The notes: generated by a model from the sequence alone, not told the origin. Shown: positions 35,841-48,201, numbered from the stretch's first letter. The stretch: 64,000 bases of DNA from Gentiana macrophylla (GCA_026214975.1 CM047815.1:66285852-66349851), one strand, 5' to 3'. Program-made: numbers and translations.

Positions 35841-36912
35841 CTCTCATGATCTCCGGGTAGAACCTACCCAACTCATTAGACTTGTTGGTGTACTGCAAAA
35901 CTGTCATATAGAGACCTTGCTTATGACTTAAAAACTGGTTCGCCTTGTTTGCCTGTACTGTAGCTGGGAAGTACTCATTATAGAACAAAACCTTGAAACC
36001 TTCCCAATCTGTCACTTTCCCATTACTGCTCTCTACGGCATCGATCCATGCTTCAGTTGTGCCCAAAAGAAAACCGACTTCTAACTGGGCCATTTCAGAT
36101 TTATGGACATTTATATTTCTGCATGCCTTCTCAAAGCTTCTCAACCAAGCTTCAGCCTTTGACGGCTCCACATTTCTATGAAAGTCTTGAACTCAGTTTT
36201 TTTTCAGCTTTGAGTACCAATCAACCAGCTGTACTTGCTCATAGGCTGGTGGAGGTCTAACTGGTGAGGCTGGTTGGTAAATTGGAAGGATTCCAGGAGG
36301 TGCTTGTTGTTGGTAAGGCTGTTGTTGGGGATAAGGTGGTGGCCGAGGTTGTTAAGGAGGGATCCCTTGAGGCTCAATCTGATAAGGGTGGTATCTCTGG
36401 TGATGTGCTAGGGTGTGATGAAGTTGGTGGAAACCATAAGATGGGTAACCAACGCCTTGCAGATGATCAAAACATGGTGAAGGTGGCATAGTAGGTCGAG
36501 GGGTGTGACCTACTGGTAGAGGGTAGAAGGTCTGCTGTTGCTGGTGGTGAAACACGGGTGGAGGAGGGTGGCTCACCGGTGGGGGTGGAGGGTAGATGTT
36601 GGTCACTGGAGGTACATACACTGGTGGAATATCTCCTATCACAGTGACACGTATGGGCGCTTCCCCCGGTTCGCGATAGATGTAAGTATACCTTGGTTCA
36701 TGCTAAAACTGAGGTCGTGGTGTTGGGCTCCGTTGAGATCGCGGAGTGTGATTCTAACGAGGTCATGGTGACTGGCTTACATGAGGCCGTGGAGAGGTCG
36801 GGTGAGGGGATGGATTATGTCGTGCAAAACCGCCTCCTACTACGGGTGTCAGACTATCTTCTCAAGCCCCTGAGGTCTCCTCTCCATGAACTCCGGTTCT
36901 TGTGGTCACCAT
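35800..36912 (-). pseudogene. gag: Gypsy gag remnant
   Basis: One frame runs from the ATG at 36912 (MVTTRTGVHG, a common gypsy gag start) to 35800, broken by several in-frame stops between 36640 and 36890 and one near 36350. The N-terminal third is rich in P, H, Q and Y (36352-36642). The capsid-like part (35800-36171) reads AWLRSFEKACRNI, WEGFKVLFYNEYFP and LGRFYPEIM, matching retrotransposon gag. The CCHC nucleocapsid end is missing. The start lies 85 bp downstream of the primer site. Confidence 0.85.
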
Positions 36913-36996
36913 CCTGATGATCAAAGAAAAACCAGAACGTTACTAAAAGATCTAAAGAAGTCTTATCTTAAAGAAAGGAAGCCTAAAAGACGCTTC

Positions 36997-37008
36997 GCTC
37001 TGATACCA
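36997..37008 (-). other. Primer binding site of the gypsy element (tRNA-iMet)
   Basis: Minus strand TGGTATCAGAGC, two bases after the 5' LTR end. Confidence 0.9.
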
Positions 37009-37010
37009 AC

Positions 37011-39281
37011 TGTAATGCCCCGTTCCCGGACACCGAGTCTTTATCCGGAAAAAGAATGTCTGGCACGTATAATATAAAATAAATCTCATATTATACGTAG
37101 GCCTCTACTACGTCGTATCGATTTAAGTAAAACGGAAGCAAAAGACTCGGGTATATATATTTTTCAAACAACCAAGAATAGAAACTCAAAATTTAAAGAT
37201 AGAAATGTAAATTTATTACATTGGAAAAACCAAACGAAACTTAAAACCTACGAAAACCTCCAAACATAACAACAAAAAGAAACATAAAGTTCTCCAAAGA
37301 ACAACAAAACTACTGTATCATAAAACAAAGAATATAAATAAACGCTTCAACGTTGGCGTCCTCAAACGTCGTCATCAAAGTCTTCCTCGAACTCCGTATC
37401 TACCTGTTCATCTTCTCTCCCCAAACACATAGAAAAACATGTATTTGAGGTAAGTACAATGTACTCAATAAGAGGTAGAAACTACAAATTAATTATGATT
37501 TATAACTAAAAGATTATCTTTATAAGACCGACTCAATCTAGGGTTCACCTCACGTCCATCAACATGTCATGACTATACATTTCTATCTTAACTTATCTTG
37601 GTTACGTCAGCATTCAAGGGCACTACGCATGGCATTTATCAGCCTGAAGATATACTTGCCAACTAACGGTGAATAGCACCTGATAGCTCTGGGGTCTCCC
37701 GGGTATGCGTATACATTCGATGAATTTCCTCCACTACCCTTCAGCCTTTTGAGCCAGTAGAGTTGTTCACCTTTATGAACATACCACATCGCCGATATGA
37801 CTCGATACCTGACCAAGAATGGCATGAAATTTTATCTTTTTACTACCACGTATGTAAGTTATTGTGTATTAACTAGCCACCTAAGTGTTTTCAAAACAAG
37901 GCTCACCTCAACAACTCTACTCCCTCACTTAGACAGCTAGACATCAAGCCCTATCAAATACACAGACATTGATGAACTCCAGTTCATCAAAGCACAACCT
38001 ATCATGCCCTTCCGACGGTCCCGAACTTCAACTCCCTTGAAGAGTACATTTGGTGCCGGAACTAAACGCACCAGAAACTCAATCAAGGCTTGTTCATGTT
38101 TAATTAATGTTATTAGATCATGAGACAGCGTTTAAATCTCAATTCATAGCTTAAAACACGTTTTCTCAAAACTGGGGGTCAATGCGTGCGCATACTCTGG
38201 AATGCGTGCACATTCCCTGACCAGAAACTTGTTGGAAGTTTCTGTCCAGCCAACGTGCGCATTGCTCATGCTGGGAACAACCTGAACTATCCTGAAACTG
38301 CAATGCGTGCGCATTGCACCTGCTGTGAATAGGATGGGACATCCTGAATCATGAATGTGTGCGCATTCTATCTGCAAAAACTAAGGCCAAACATCCTGTA
38401 ACATGAATGAGTGCGCATTGCTAGCCAATGCATACACATTCGGCGCAGTAAAACCTAAAACATGATTTTTCTGCACTTTATGAACTCTACTCGATTCCAA
38501 ACATGTTCTACACGATTGTAATCAGAAAAACACAACTTTCTCATACCATAACATCTCTTAATCCTTAAACAATCAAACACCATGATTTCTATCATCTAAA
38601 CCATATTCAAGCATCAATCTTAACCCTAAAACCATAAGTAAAACGTAGCAAGAGCCTCTTACCTTTTAGCAAGCTATTCCAAAAGCAAACTCCCAGAAAT
38701 CTGCAGTAAAACTTGAACTTTTCCGCAGAAAGCCTATGTGATCAATCCAAATTTAGATTAGATTCGATCACACGCTTCTAACCAAACAAGACTACAAAAG
38801 ATACGAGTTTTAATCCATAAAACTCGTCCAAAACAGCATCTAGGTCGAAGAAAATACCTTAGGAAAAACTCCAACTTTCTTGTATTGAAATGACGCCCTC
38901 TTCACGACGATTCCGTTGCTCTACTCTGATCTGAAAACGGTTGAGGACCTGCTTAGAAATTGGAAGAAATCTCCTAGACCTTCCTCTTGCTCTTACATGC
39001 TGTTTTCAAAGAACGTTGGAAATTTTCTGATTTACTATTAGGTTATGGGAACTAATGTGATTTATTTTCCTTAAATAGAAAATCCCAAAAATAATAATTT
39101 CTTATTATTTTCCATATTCCTTGAAATCCGGTTTTTTTTTCCAATATGTACATATATATATTTTCGACTTATATACATATATATACACAAAATACTTAAC
39201 TCCACGAAAGAAGTAAAGAATATAATATTTCGTTTTCGCAAAATGACACGTCTGTCATTTCCCGAAAATCGAAATATTACA
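37011..39281 (-). repeat. 5' LTR of the gypsy element (2271 bp)
   Basis: On the plus strand it begins TGTAATGCCCCG and ends CGAAATATTACA; on the minus strand it is TG...CA as well. It carries a cluster of seven short palindromes at 38181-38440. The part from 38822 on is repeated in the other LTR at 11062 and 32304. Confidence 0.92.
38181..38440. repeat. Array of seven imperfect palindromes in the gypsy LTR
   Basis: Copies at 38181, 38201, 38251, 38301, 38353, 38405 and 38425, consensus AATGCGTGCGCATT with arms AATGC and GCATT. Spacing is irregular (20-52 bp), and the sequence between copies is not repeated. Confidence 0.88.
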
Positions 39282-39851
39282 ATGATCTTCTTCACTATAG
39301 ACTTCATGTCACGTACATGTAAAGAGTGATATCATCTCTGCCTGATTCCACTTCAATGTGGAATTTGTGCTTTCAAATATCAATGTAGTTCAGAAAATTG
39401 CATCCACACAAATTAAGTTCACGTTTTGGCATGTTTCTTAATCTAGAACTTTATATAACAACTGAGAGTATGAAACTCCCATCTGGATCTTTCAATTTCT
39501 TGGATCATTAATTCATCCAAATAATTAATTTGTGGAAGAAGATGGAGAGTCATTCTGGAGTTACAGTTGACTGATCGGGAGAGAAGTTATAGGGAAGGAT
39601 TCATTCAAGAGTTAATTGAAGTGTTAATTGAATAGTTAATTGCGTATGCAGAACCAAATGGTCTAAAAGAAGATGGAAAGATTCGATTAATTAAGTATGA
39701 AAGTGTTTTTAAAGGGAAAAAATTTAAGAAATTGGGGAAGTTAATGTCGTGAGATAGTGGTGGAAAGGCCACGTGGACACCCTCTTTTGCATTTCAGACT
39801 CTTTTCTTATAAAGAATGATGAAATGATGTGTGTGTATATATATATATATA
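39282..39851. other. Unassigned 570 bp between gypsy LTR and Helitron 2
   Basis: The only stretch not placed in an element. It has no long open frame. It holds a G-box core CCACGTGG at 39769-39776 and a TATA-like TATAAAG at 39808-39814, then a TA repeat in which Helitron 2 sits. This could be a remnant promoter or an older, unrecognised element; neither is shown. Confidence 0.5.
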
Positions 39852-39880
39852 CTAGTGTAAAGGACCGTGCAAGGCACGGT
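39852..39880 (-). other. Helitron 2 3' terminus: hairpin and CTAG
   Basis: Stem ACCGTGC (39864-39870), loop AAG, GCACGGT (39874-39880), eight bases from CTAG (39852-39855). On the minus strand this reads hairpin, spacer, CTAG, then T of the target. Confidence 0.93.
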
Positions 39881-40323
39881 TAATGCCCCTTCCAGAATGG
39901 TTATATTAGTATGGTTTCAACATTTAAATTGATCATGTGTCTTAATGCATGTAAAGCTGTGAGTACATAATATAGTATATTTGTTTTGGTGTATAAGGAA
40001 GGTGGTAGGACATAATAGCCTTGAATATCATATAGTGGTTAAGTTATTTTTTGTTACAAACCAAGGAGCATCCAAAAGATAAAAACATAGCACAATTGTT
40101 AACCCATGGAACATGGCTAACGTTGGTGGTTGCAAAAGACCTACTCTAAAGTCTGAGTGGTTAGGTACATAGCAAAAGAAGTGGCATATTATTAGGCATT
40201 AAGATTCAGTAGTGACTGATTCTAAATGATGTAATATGTCACTGTTAACTGCATAGGGGTACAATGTTTTATTTATAGATATTTACTAAACTTATTTACA
40301 TGCAGGCTTGTAGAGTAGGGGCG

Positions 40324-42791
40324 TTAGTCCTTCTTCTTTTGGTTTTTTGACTTCTTTGTTGATGTGGTTTCTGGCGGATTATCAGGTTGTTGTTGAGGAG
40401 ATGAGGGAGTCATTGCTGCTGGGGGCGAAGTATGAAAGAGTTGGTTTGGTGGTAGGTTTGGTGCTTCAGCAGCTGTTGGTTCTTCAAAGGTTAGAATCCG
40501 TTTGGACCCAACTTGCTCAGTGATTGGTCTGGATGTAGCTGTAGGTAGGCTACCAATGTCTGTAAGTACTGCTTTCATGGTTGGCATGAATATTTGTTTT
40601 TCAGGTAGAGGCATAGGAGCAGATGATGATGATCCAATGTTTCCAGTAGCTGCAACATCTTCAGAGAGAGCTTCAGCAAGTGCTTTTGTTTGTTGGGCGA
40701 CTTCGTATTCATGGACTTCAGCTTCAGTGTAGATTTTCACCAAGGGATAACAGCGGTGTATAATTCCTCCATAGTTTCGTTCATAGTATTTAAGAAAACA
40801 TATAACATGTTTCTTTTCAAGGGCTGCTTCCAGTTGCTTTGTCAACGGTTTGTTCTGAATGGTACACAGAGGCATACGAGTTATGTAGTTAGTAAAATAA
40901 TATTGTTTAGGTATAGGCTGAAGTACTTTTGAGAGATATACCTGAGCAGCAGCAAGTCTGAGTTCATTTCCTGTGAAGGGTATGAGTTTGTCGATTTCAG
41001 GTGATTTGATTGTTGCCTCAACAGTTTTGGGCCCATGGTTTAAGAAAACAGATATGTTAGAGCTGCAACGATATAGGTGTGTTTGTTAGTAAGTGGTGGT
41101 AACTTCGTCAGTACATGTAAGGGTGTAAGTAAGTAAAAGTGGGATTTAAAAATAGGAATTTATTGTCGTACCAAACAGTGACGTTGGTATATTCTTTACA
41201 GTACAAACACATAATCTTCCAGTCACTGTCGACATCTAACTCTGTCAAGCATTTTTCACATGCTTCAAACCAAAGGTGCATTTGTCCAGGCAAGTATGTC
41301 AGTGTGCCTTCTGTCCAGATTGTCTTAACCTGAATTGGGTAAAGGATATCAGTAGAAGTGAAGCCAAAAGCATCGGTAAATGGAAAGGTATTGTAGAAGT
41401 GAAGTACATTTTCAATAGTTGAGATTGCAAAGGTCAATGGATGTATTTCAGCAGCACGCGGGGGATGGAAAAGGGAAGCTGGATTTCTGTATGCTCGATT
41501 CTCCACAAGAGTGGTTATTTCTGCAGCATATGCATTATACATGGTGCATAGATGTAATAAGTGTTAAGAGATAGCAGTAATGACAGTCAGACGAAAAATA
41601 ATGTGTCATGAGGCATACCAGTCTTTTAAAGACAATTCCTCATTCAATGGTGGGTTCTCCATGATGTAGGCACCTGATTTTGTGCATAAGGATAGGCCTG
41701 CATTATAACAGAGTCTGGTGAATAATGATGTACTTTATATTTACTGGATTCTTTGGATAAATTTATGTACTCTGTTTAAGTAGGGGGTAAGTTTTATTGA
41801 TTGTAATTTATTCAGAGAAATGCAGTAATGGTTATGACAACATAAAGAAAAAAACTGGGAAGATGATGGCATATGTGATTATAAGTACAAGTGCTTGTGT
41901 ACCATGCTGCGTTGTGACTTTTAATCCATATGCAATGATTAATGTCGGAATTTTGTAGCGTGCGTACACATTTACGTCAGTGTCAAATTCAACATCATTC
42001 CAAACACGCATAATCATGGGGATTTTCCTGGTACAAAAAAGAAGAAATAGCAATGTAATTTTTAGACGGCAGGACAAGCAATAAAGAAATTTCGTATTTA
42101 AGAAGGGGAAAAAGCTGACACTTACTCGTCGTTAATGACAACGCAGTCCCTGTAAGAAGATGTGGGGTCATTTTCCTGTACTGGTAAAGTGTGAACAACC
42201 AATGCCTTTATACCTGTGTGGATATAGAGTTAGAAATGTATTTGGTAGTAAGGAGTATGTGTTTAAGGGTAATATGTGTGTTCTGTATAGCGTGTGATTA
42301 CTTACAGATGGAACGTTCTTGATCAGCATGGGTGTAAAAATCACTAAATTTATCAAATGGGAAAGTGCAAGGGAGTGGAGGTGGAATTGACTCCAGGTAT
42401 GGCTCCACAAGGTTTTTGCGGTACAAAGTCCATATGTATGGGTAGTCAAGAGATCTATACCTATGTGGAGTTTCTTTCACTGTTGCATTGGAGACATAGT
42501 AACGCTTGTATGGGTGCAGTGTATGTGAAAAAAAGTCGATGTTTTTATCATACAGCATAATGTACACCTTGGTTCCCTACAGTGGAAAAGCATATGGTAA
42601 GAATAAACCTAAGTATTGTAAATTAATAGTAAGGAAGAAGTGTACCTCCATATCAGTGACAACATGGCTTCTGTAGAGTGGGCCTTGTGGTTTTTTTTGG
42701 GGCTCCGACGCTCGATAACTTGAACCAGTACACACCATTTTTTTGTTAGTGAGGGGGTGATCTGTCTAGCAGGGATAGTCTGTCTTTCCAT
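40324..42791 (-). pseudogene. RPA1-like protein gene of Helitron 2, eight exons, nearly intact
   Basis: Exons, minus strand: 42646-42791, 42306-42576, 42126-42213, 41903-42027, 41619-41673, 41172-41540, 40942-41062 and 40324-40854, about 568 codons. Reading phase is consistent across the junctions with GT donors and AG acceptors, except as noted. Exons 1-2 hold an OB-fold (KWCVLVQVIERRSP, TKVYIMLYDKN), exon 4 another (MRVWNDVEFDTDVNVY), and exon 6 a CEKC...CLYC zinc motif like the RPA1 C-terminal domain. The last exon ends in a basic tail (KKSKNQKKKD). It should bind single-stranded DNA during Helitron transfer. Lesions: a one-base slip in the A8 run of exon 1 (plus strand 42690-42697) and an exon 6 acceptor that reads AT rather than AG at 41541-41542. 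Confidence 0.87.
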
Positions 42792-43305
42792 AGCCTGGAG
42801 CAAAAAAAGAAGATAGAGAACTATGATTGTTTGCGCTATTAAGTTATGGGGCTCATGTTTCTGTAGTAAAGGGAGAGCAAAAATTATGTCAACAACAGCA
42901 AAAAGAAGATGGGAATTGTGGGAATGCAGTAAGAATCCCAATGGCAACATGTTTTGTAATTTGTACATAAAGGTTTTGTATTCTGTTTTTCCCTTTAAAG
43001 TGGAGAATTTTGTAATTGCTTTCAAACAACAAAAGAGAGGGTGACAAGAAACCTAATGTTTGGCAGGAGTGGACAGTGCATACTTAATACGATTCAAAAT
43101 AGTGGTTACAGTTACTTGTTAGTGTGTTAAGTGAAAGTCTAGTATTCAGTTTGATGGAAGAGGACTGATGGTGTGTAAGGCAAAAATGGAAGACAAACTA
43201 TGGAGTAAAGTGTGTAGTTAATGGGAAATGTGCAGCAGGATAGGTGGCTAAGTGGGTAGATGTTTGTATGTACAAAGGTAAATGTATGTCTGTGTTGAAA
43301 GGTGA
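42792..43305. other. Spacer between RPA-like and RepHel genes of Helitron 2
   Basis: 514 bp with no supported gene. It must hold the RPA-like promoter and the RepHel 3' end (both genes on the minus strand); I see no clear TATA box or poly(A) signal to assign. Confidence 0.55.
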
Positions 43306-46300
43306 TTAATGGCACAAGACTTCCTTGTAAACGACATTGTGTGTTTGTGTTTCTGTTGTTAAAGCATAGGCACTGTTGGAGATGAAAAATTTTACGTCAG
43401 AGGAAGTATGTGCGCGAGATAGCGCCACATATAGTTGTCCATGTGAGAAGACATGTTCTTTAAGGTATACACCAACAAAATCTAGGGTTTGTCCTTGCGA
43501 TTTGTTTATTGTCATTGTGAAACACAGTCGTACTGGAAACTGTGTTCTCTTGTAAAGGACAGGGCAAAATTCTTCTTTTGTTGGTTGTAAGGGTATTCTG
43601 GGTATAAACACTTGTTTACCCGCAAAATCCCCAGTTACAATTTCAGCGTGAAGGACATTTTTAGAGAAATTTTTGCAAACCAAGCGTGTGCCATTATAAA
43701 GTCCTTCGCTTGGGTCTATATTCCTTAGCAAAATAATTGGTGCATTTTGTTTGAGAATAAGTCTGTGTGGGGGCAAACCGTTTGGGGACAGGCTATTTAT
43801 CATATCCTCATATAGGGCTTGGTCAGATGGGTCAATGGTTTCATCAAAGCCAATGTATTCAATATGGGGGCCTGGGAATTTGTCTATGATGATTCCATTA
43901 ATTTCATCAACAAATGTGTTTTTGGTTGTCAAGATTGCTCTGTTTAGAAATGTGGGGTTATGTCCCACTGTTTCTTGAAGATTGGGGTAGATAAGGGAAA
44001 TAAAATTATCCAAACTATTGGGTAGAGAAGGCTGAGTGTAGCAAATGTGAGGAGGTAGAGTGGCAATGTCTATGTCTTTGATTTGTTCAGTACCATTTCC
44101 TATAGTCAGTACCATTTCCTATAGATAGGAGGAATTTAGTGAATTGTGGATCTAGGTATGCGCACATGTTTGTGGTCAGGTGAAGTTGTATAAGGCATGG
44201 CCACAGTGGAGACCTAATCAATGATGTATTGATGGTCTCTGTTTTGCTGCCTTTAGCAACAACTGGCAAAGTTTGGCGGAAATCGCCTCCTAAGACAACC
44301 ACTTTTCCACCGAACATCAAATCAGATTCCATTAGGTCTTTGAGCAAACTATTTAGAGCTTCGACGACAGTTCTTTTTGCCATTGGGGCTTCGTCCCATA
44401 GTATTAACTTTGAATCTATAATGAGTGAAGCTAAGTAGGATTGTTTGCTAATCCTGCATGAGGTAGCATCCTCAAGGTCAATTGGTATTTTAAATCTAGA
44501 ATGAGCTGTTCGTCCACCGGGCAGGAGGGCAGCAGCTATGCCTGATGTGGCCGTAGCGAGTGCTATGTCGCCTTTTAACCTTACGTGTGCTAGAAGAGCA
44601 CGGTAAAGAAAGGTTTTCCCAGTCCCGCCTGGACCATCGATAAAGAAAGCTTGCGGTTTATTCTCATAGACAGCTGCAAGTATGCGGTCAAAGGAACTTT
44701 TTTGCTCAGGATTAAGCAAGAGTGCAGAAGCTATGTCTGAAGGTGAAATTGGAATAGTCTTTTCAAGTGTAAGTTCTTTTGTGGTGTCATTTGAATCAAT
44801 GGACAGATCTGGTAATAAATCCTGGTGTATGTTATAATGACTAAGGGTCTTACCCATACCTACTAAGTAGGTGTTAATATGCTTGAGCACTTTTTCCCGT
44901 ATTAAGTGGGCTGGGGTATTTGGATGGAAGTTGAAGTCAGTGGCATGTCGGGTTCGAATTTGGACCATAATGCCAAAGGGTCACTGGGGCAAGAATGCAC
45001 CAGAAGGTCTGTAAAAAGATTTCGCAGAGTCAAAGGCATGCTGTAAAGTGTAGCCTCAGACATACATTGTTCTTGGCTATTGTTTTGTTCCAATAGGCCA
45101 TGTTCTAAGGCAGCCTCGTGATATGTGCAGAAAATGTGTCCATGGATTGTTCTAAGATCAGTGTATGACGTGGGGCAGCGTATTTTGGTCAAGAGTAAGC
45201 GCATGAAGTAGCGCTCACCCTCCGTGGGATGAACTGTGACAATTCTACCAACTGAATTGCCCCGAGCGCGGAGCTTCCATTTTCTTTTGTCTGGCAACCA
45301 GACAAAATGATCTGGAAATTCAGAATACAGGCAGTTTTTTGCTTTTGCGTTAGGATCAGTCCTATTCATGGAAAAAAAATCTGTAAGCATTGTTTGCTTA
45401 TTTGTTGGGTTGTCAAGAACAGTGGTAAGGAGTTCTTTTTGCTTGAAAGTGACAAGTTGATAGTTTTCAAGATGAAGGTGCATTTGAATGACAGGAGGTT
45501 TCATTTCAGTAAGGGGGAAGCGAAACATACGCCATAAAGATTCTGGCGCAGAAATCCAGCGGCCACTTCTGTATTGGTCTATCTCATTGACATGGTTTCT
45601 GATGTCGCTGACTTGTATTTGCTGATCACAAGTGGACACGTTGAACAGAATAGGATCGCTGCCTTTACATATGTATTTGTATATGTATTTGACAGCCTTG
45701 ATCGTGGAACAGATTTCAACGTTCAAGTGGCAGTCAAATTTAGCAAGTAGGTAGGGGTTGTATGGTACAACCCACCGATTGTCTAACCAAACACCTCTAA
45801 CTTTCTCCTTAACGCCATTATCGCGCCTACGGTAGTTTGGGTATGCATCATCAGTTATGTTTGTCTCTGGATAAAAAGGTTTTGGGTAGAAGTCCTTCCA
45901 TGTTTGATTTTTTTTCATGCACACATTTGTAGGATTTTGAACACCACAAGGGCCGTGGAGCATGTGCTTGAGAACTAACTTATGCAAGTGGGGATATTTA
46001 GTTTTATCTGGGATTTCAGCAGACACAAAGGTGTCAAATTCTTCAGGTCGGTGTACCTTAAACTCAGGTTTAAGGATAAGGAGGAAATATGGGGCAGGCC
46101 TCTTTTCTGGAATTCAACAACATATGTATATGCTACAACTTTTCCAAATAGATTCTTCTTAAACAACTCAGTCTTCAGTTCTTCTAACTTAGCCCTAAAG
46201 ACTTTGCAGGCAATGGCAGGCGTATCTTGAGACAGTTCACCGTATTTCAGATGTTCTTTGATCTCAGGCCAATTAGGGTTGCATGTCATAGTGAGGAAAA

Positions 46301-47885
46301 TATCAGGCTTGCCGAATTTTCTCACTAAAGACATAGCATCCAAGTATTTTTTTCTCATATGGCGTGGACCACCTATGAAAGTAGCAGGGAGCACAACACG
46401 CTGGCCTACTTTATCACAGGTTGTTTCGCCTGTGGCTAAAGCATCGGCAACACCTTGTAGGAATTCATGTCTAATATATCCTGCTGAGATCTGAAATAGT
46501 CAAGTCTTTGGGTTTCTAGCTTGACAAACATGTCCACGGCATACTGCTGAAAGAGTCTGCCAAAGTGGAGCAAGTACGATTGGTCAGATTCCCTTATTTG
46601 AAATTTGTAACAATAGTATTCACGGATGGAGACACAGTTAGGGTTTTCTATATTTGTATTCATTGTATATTCTTCATGCTCAAGCAAAGACTGAGGGTCG
46701 GAGGCACATGCAGGGTCTAATGATGTATGATTGTAGTCAGGTCTGTTTCGTTTTTTGCCTCTTTTGCCAAGACCTTGTTTTGGGATGCCTTGGTGCCAAC
46801 CTAATTGGCCATAAGGGAATAACAATGGGTATTGGAGAGGATCATAGCATGCATAATAGTATTGTATGCTATGTGACTGGCCAGTGAGAGTATATATTTT
46901 AATACTCCTGTGATGGTTTTCAGTACCATCGACCAAGATGCCTGCAACTTGACCAACAGAAGGTTAATTTTGTTGTATACACGTTGGTCAACATGTGGAT
47001 TACAGTACAAGAAAATATTATGGTCTGCAAGGTTAGTTTCATGGCTAAGGCTTCTGAAAAAGCGTGCATATGGATTTTCCTCTAACACAGTAAGTATTTT
47101 TTTTCAGGGACATTTCGTAAAGTCTAGGACAGTGCGACAATCTATTCATAACCTCATGCTCGGTATCGTGGAGGTAAAACTGTAAGTTTTTAGCAGAGCC
47201 GCCTTCACTTAATAACGGTGGCATGAAATGGTACAGTTGTCCCTAAACTATGAAAGTGTACACGCCCTTATTTCGGTGGGACAAATCGTGGTCGTATGTT
47301 GCTCCTAGGGAAGTGAAAGCTAAGTGATTGTTGTAGGTTCTTATACAGGATCTGAAATTCTTGGATTCGTCAGATCCTGAGACCAACAAGTCAACTAAAA
47401 CATTTGGGAGGGGAGTATTGACAAGAACGATATCGCCGCCATTGCAGCATGAGCTAGAGGGTTCATAAGCAAATCTAACTACCCCACAGGAATTACAGTT
47501 ACGTGCACAAGGCAATATGTGTGGTGTGTTAAGGGTGATTTTATACGTTTTATAAGGATATATTTTATATCAATTTCCCCCATATTTGGATGTTTTTCAT
47601 AGAAATCGAGCTTTATATTGAAATATTGAGTAAATGGTGTTTTTATTAGTTAAATTACAAAACGTAACGAATTATGTGCTTAAATGATGATTTTATATGA
47701 TTTTGGAATTGTGTTACGCTTTGGTATGTTTTCCCTTAATTGTAGATACTCATTGATGATGGAAAAAAGGATTTTAGAGAGCCAAATTCGAAGTTGGAAA
47801 GGAATCAATCACATTTATGGAAGAATAGAAGATTTAAGGAAAGAAATCAAGTTGATTGATCCAGCCGAACTGGCATCCAGAAGAT

Positions 47886-48080
47886 TGGACGAGCGTCCAT
47901 GGTGGACGAGCGTTTGAAAAGCTGGACGGGCGTCCAGAAGAGGAAAAGTGATTCAGAGAGTTTGGACGTTGTTTGGACGAGCGTCTGCCCTAGCGTCCAG
48001 TATGTTGGACGGGCGTCCGGGTGTTCCAGACGGGCGTCCACCGCCGACTTAGCCTGGCCGATCTAAAAATCTATATAAAG
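47886..48080 (+). promoter_or_regulatory. Solo LTR U3: palindrome array and TATA box
   Basis: Copies of GGACGAGCGTCC or GGACGGGCGTCC at 47886, 47903 (partial), 47923, 47974, 48006 and 48028, followed by TATATAAAG at 48072. The position just upstream of the TATA box suggests an enhancer-like array; factor binding is inference. Confidence 0.75.
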
Positions 48081-48178
48081 CAGCTGCGCCCCAAACCCTA
48101 AATCAGACCTTTTCATACATAATTTCTCATACATAAAACCTAGAGGAGCAGCCGCACTTTGGGAGTCTCAAGGCCGGT

Positions 48179-48201
48179 CACCCGAGCCTTGTGCTCGGGT
48201 G
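48179..48201 (+). other. Conserved LTR hairpin downstream of TATA
   Basis: CACCCGAGC, loop CTTGT, GCTCGGGTG: a 9 bp perfect stem about 105 bp after the TATA box. Identical stem and loop in the two other LTRs, at 52376-52398 and 56726-56748. Confidence 0.85.

Larger units (their letters stand above)
11058..39281 (-). mobile_element. Tekay/Del-like Ty3/gypsy chromovirus, minus strand, interrupted by Helitron 1
   Basis: The internal region (32460-37010, minus strand) reads primer site, gag, protease remnant, RT, RNase H, integrase, chromodomain and polypurine tract. The complete 5' LTR is 37011-39281. The 3' LTR is in pieces: 11058-11415 matches 38822-39160, and 32304-32459 matches the LTR end at 39155-39281. 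Helitron 1 sits between these two pieces. The missing part of that LTR must lie left of the copia elements. The likely target-site duplication on the right is ATGAT at 39282-39286. All genes carry stops or frameshifts. Confidence 0.9.
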
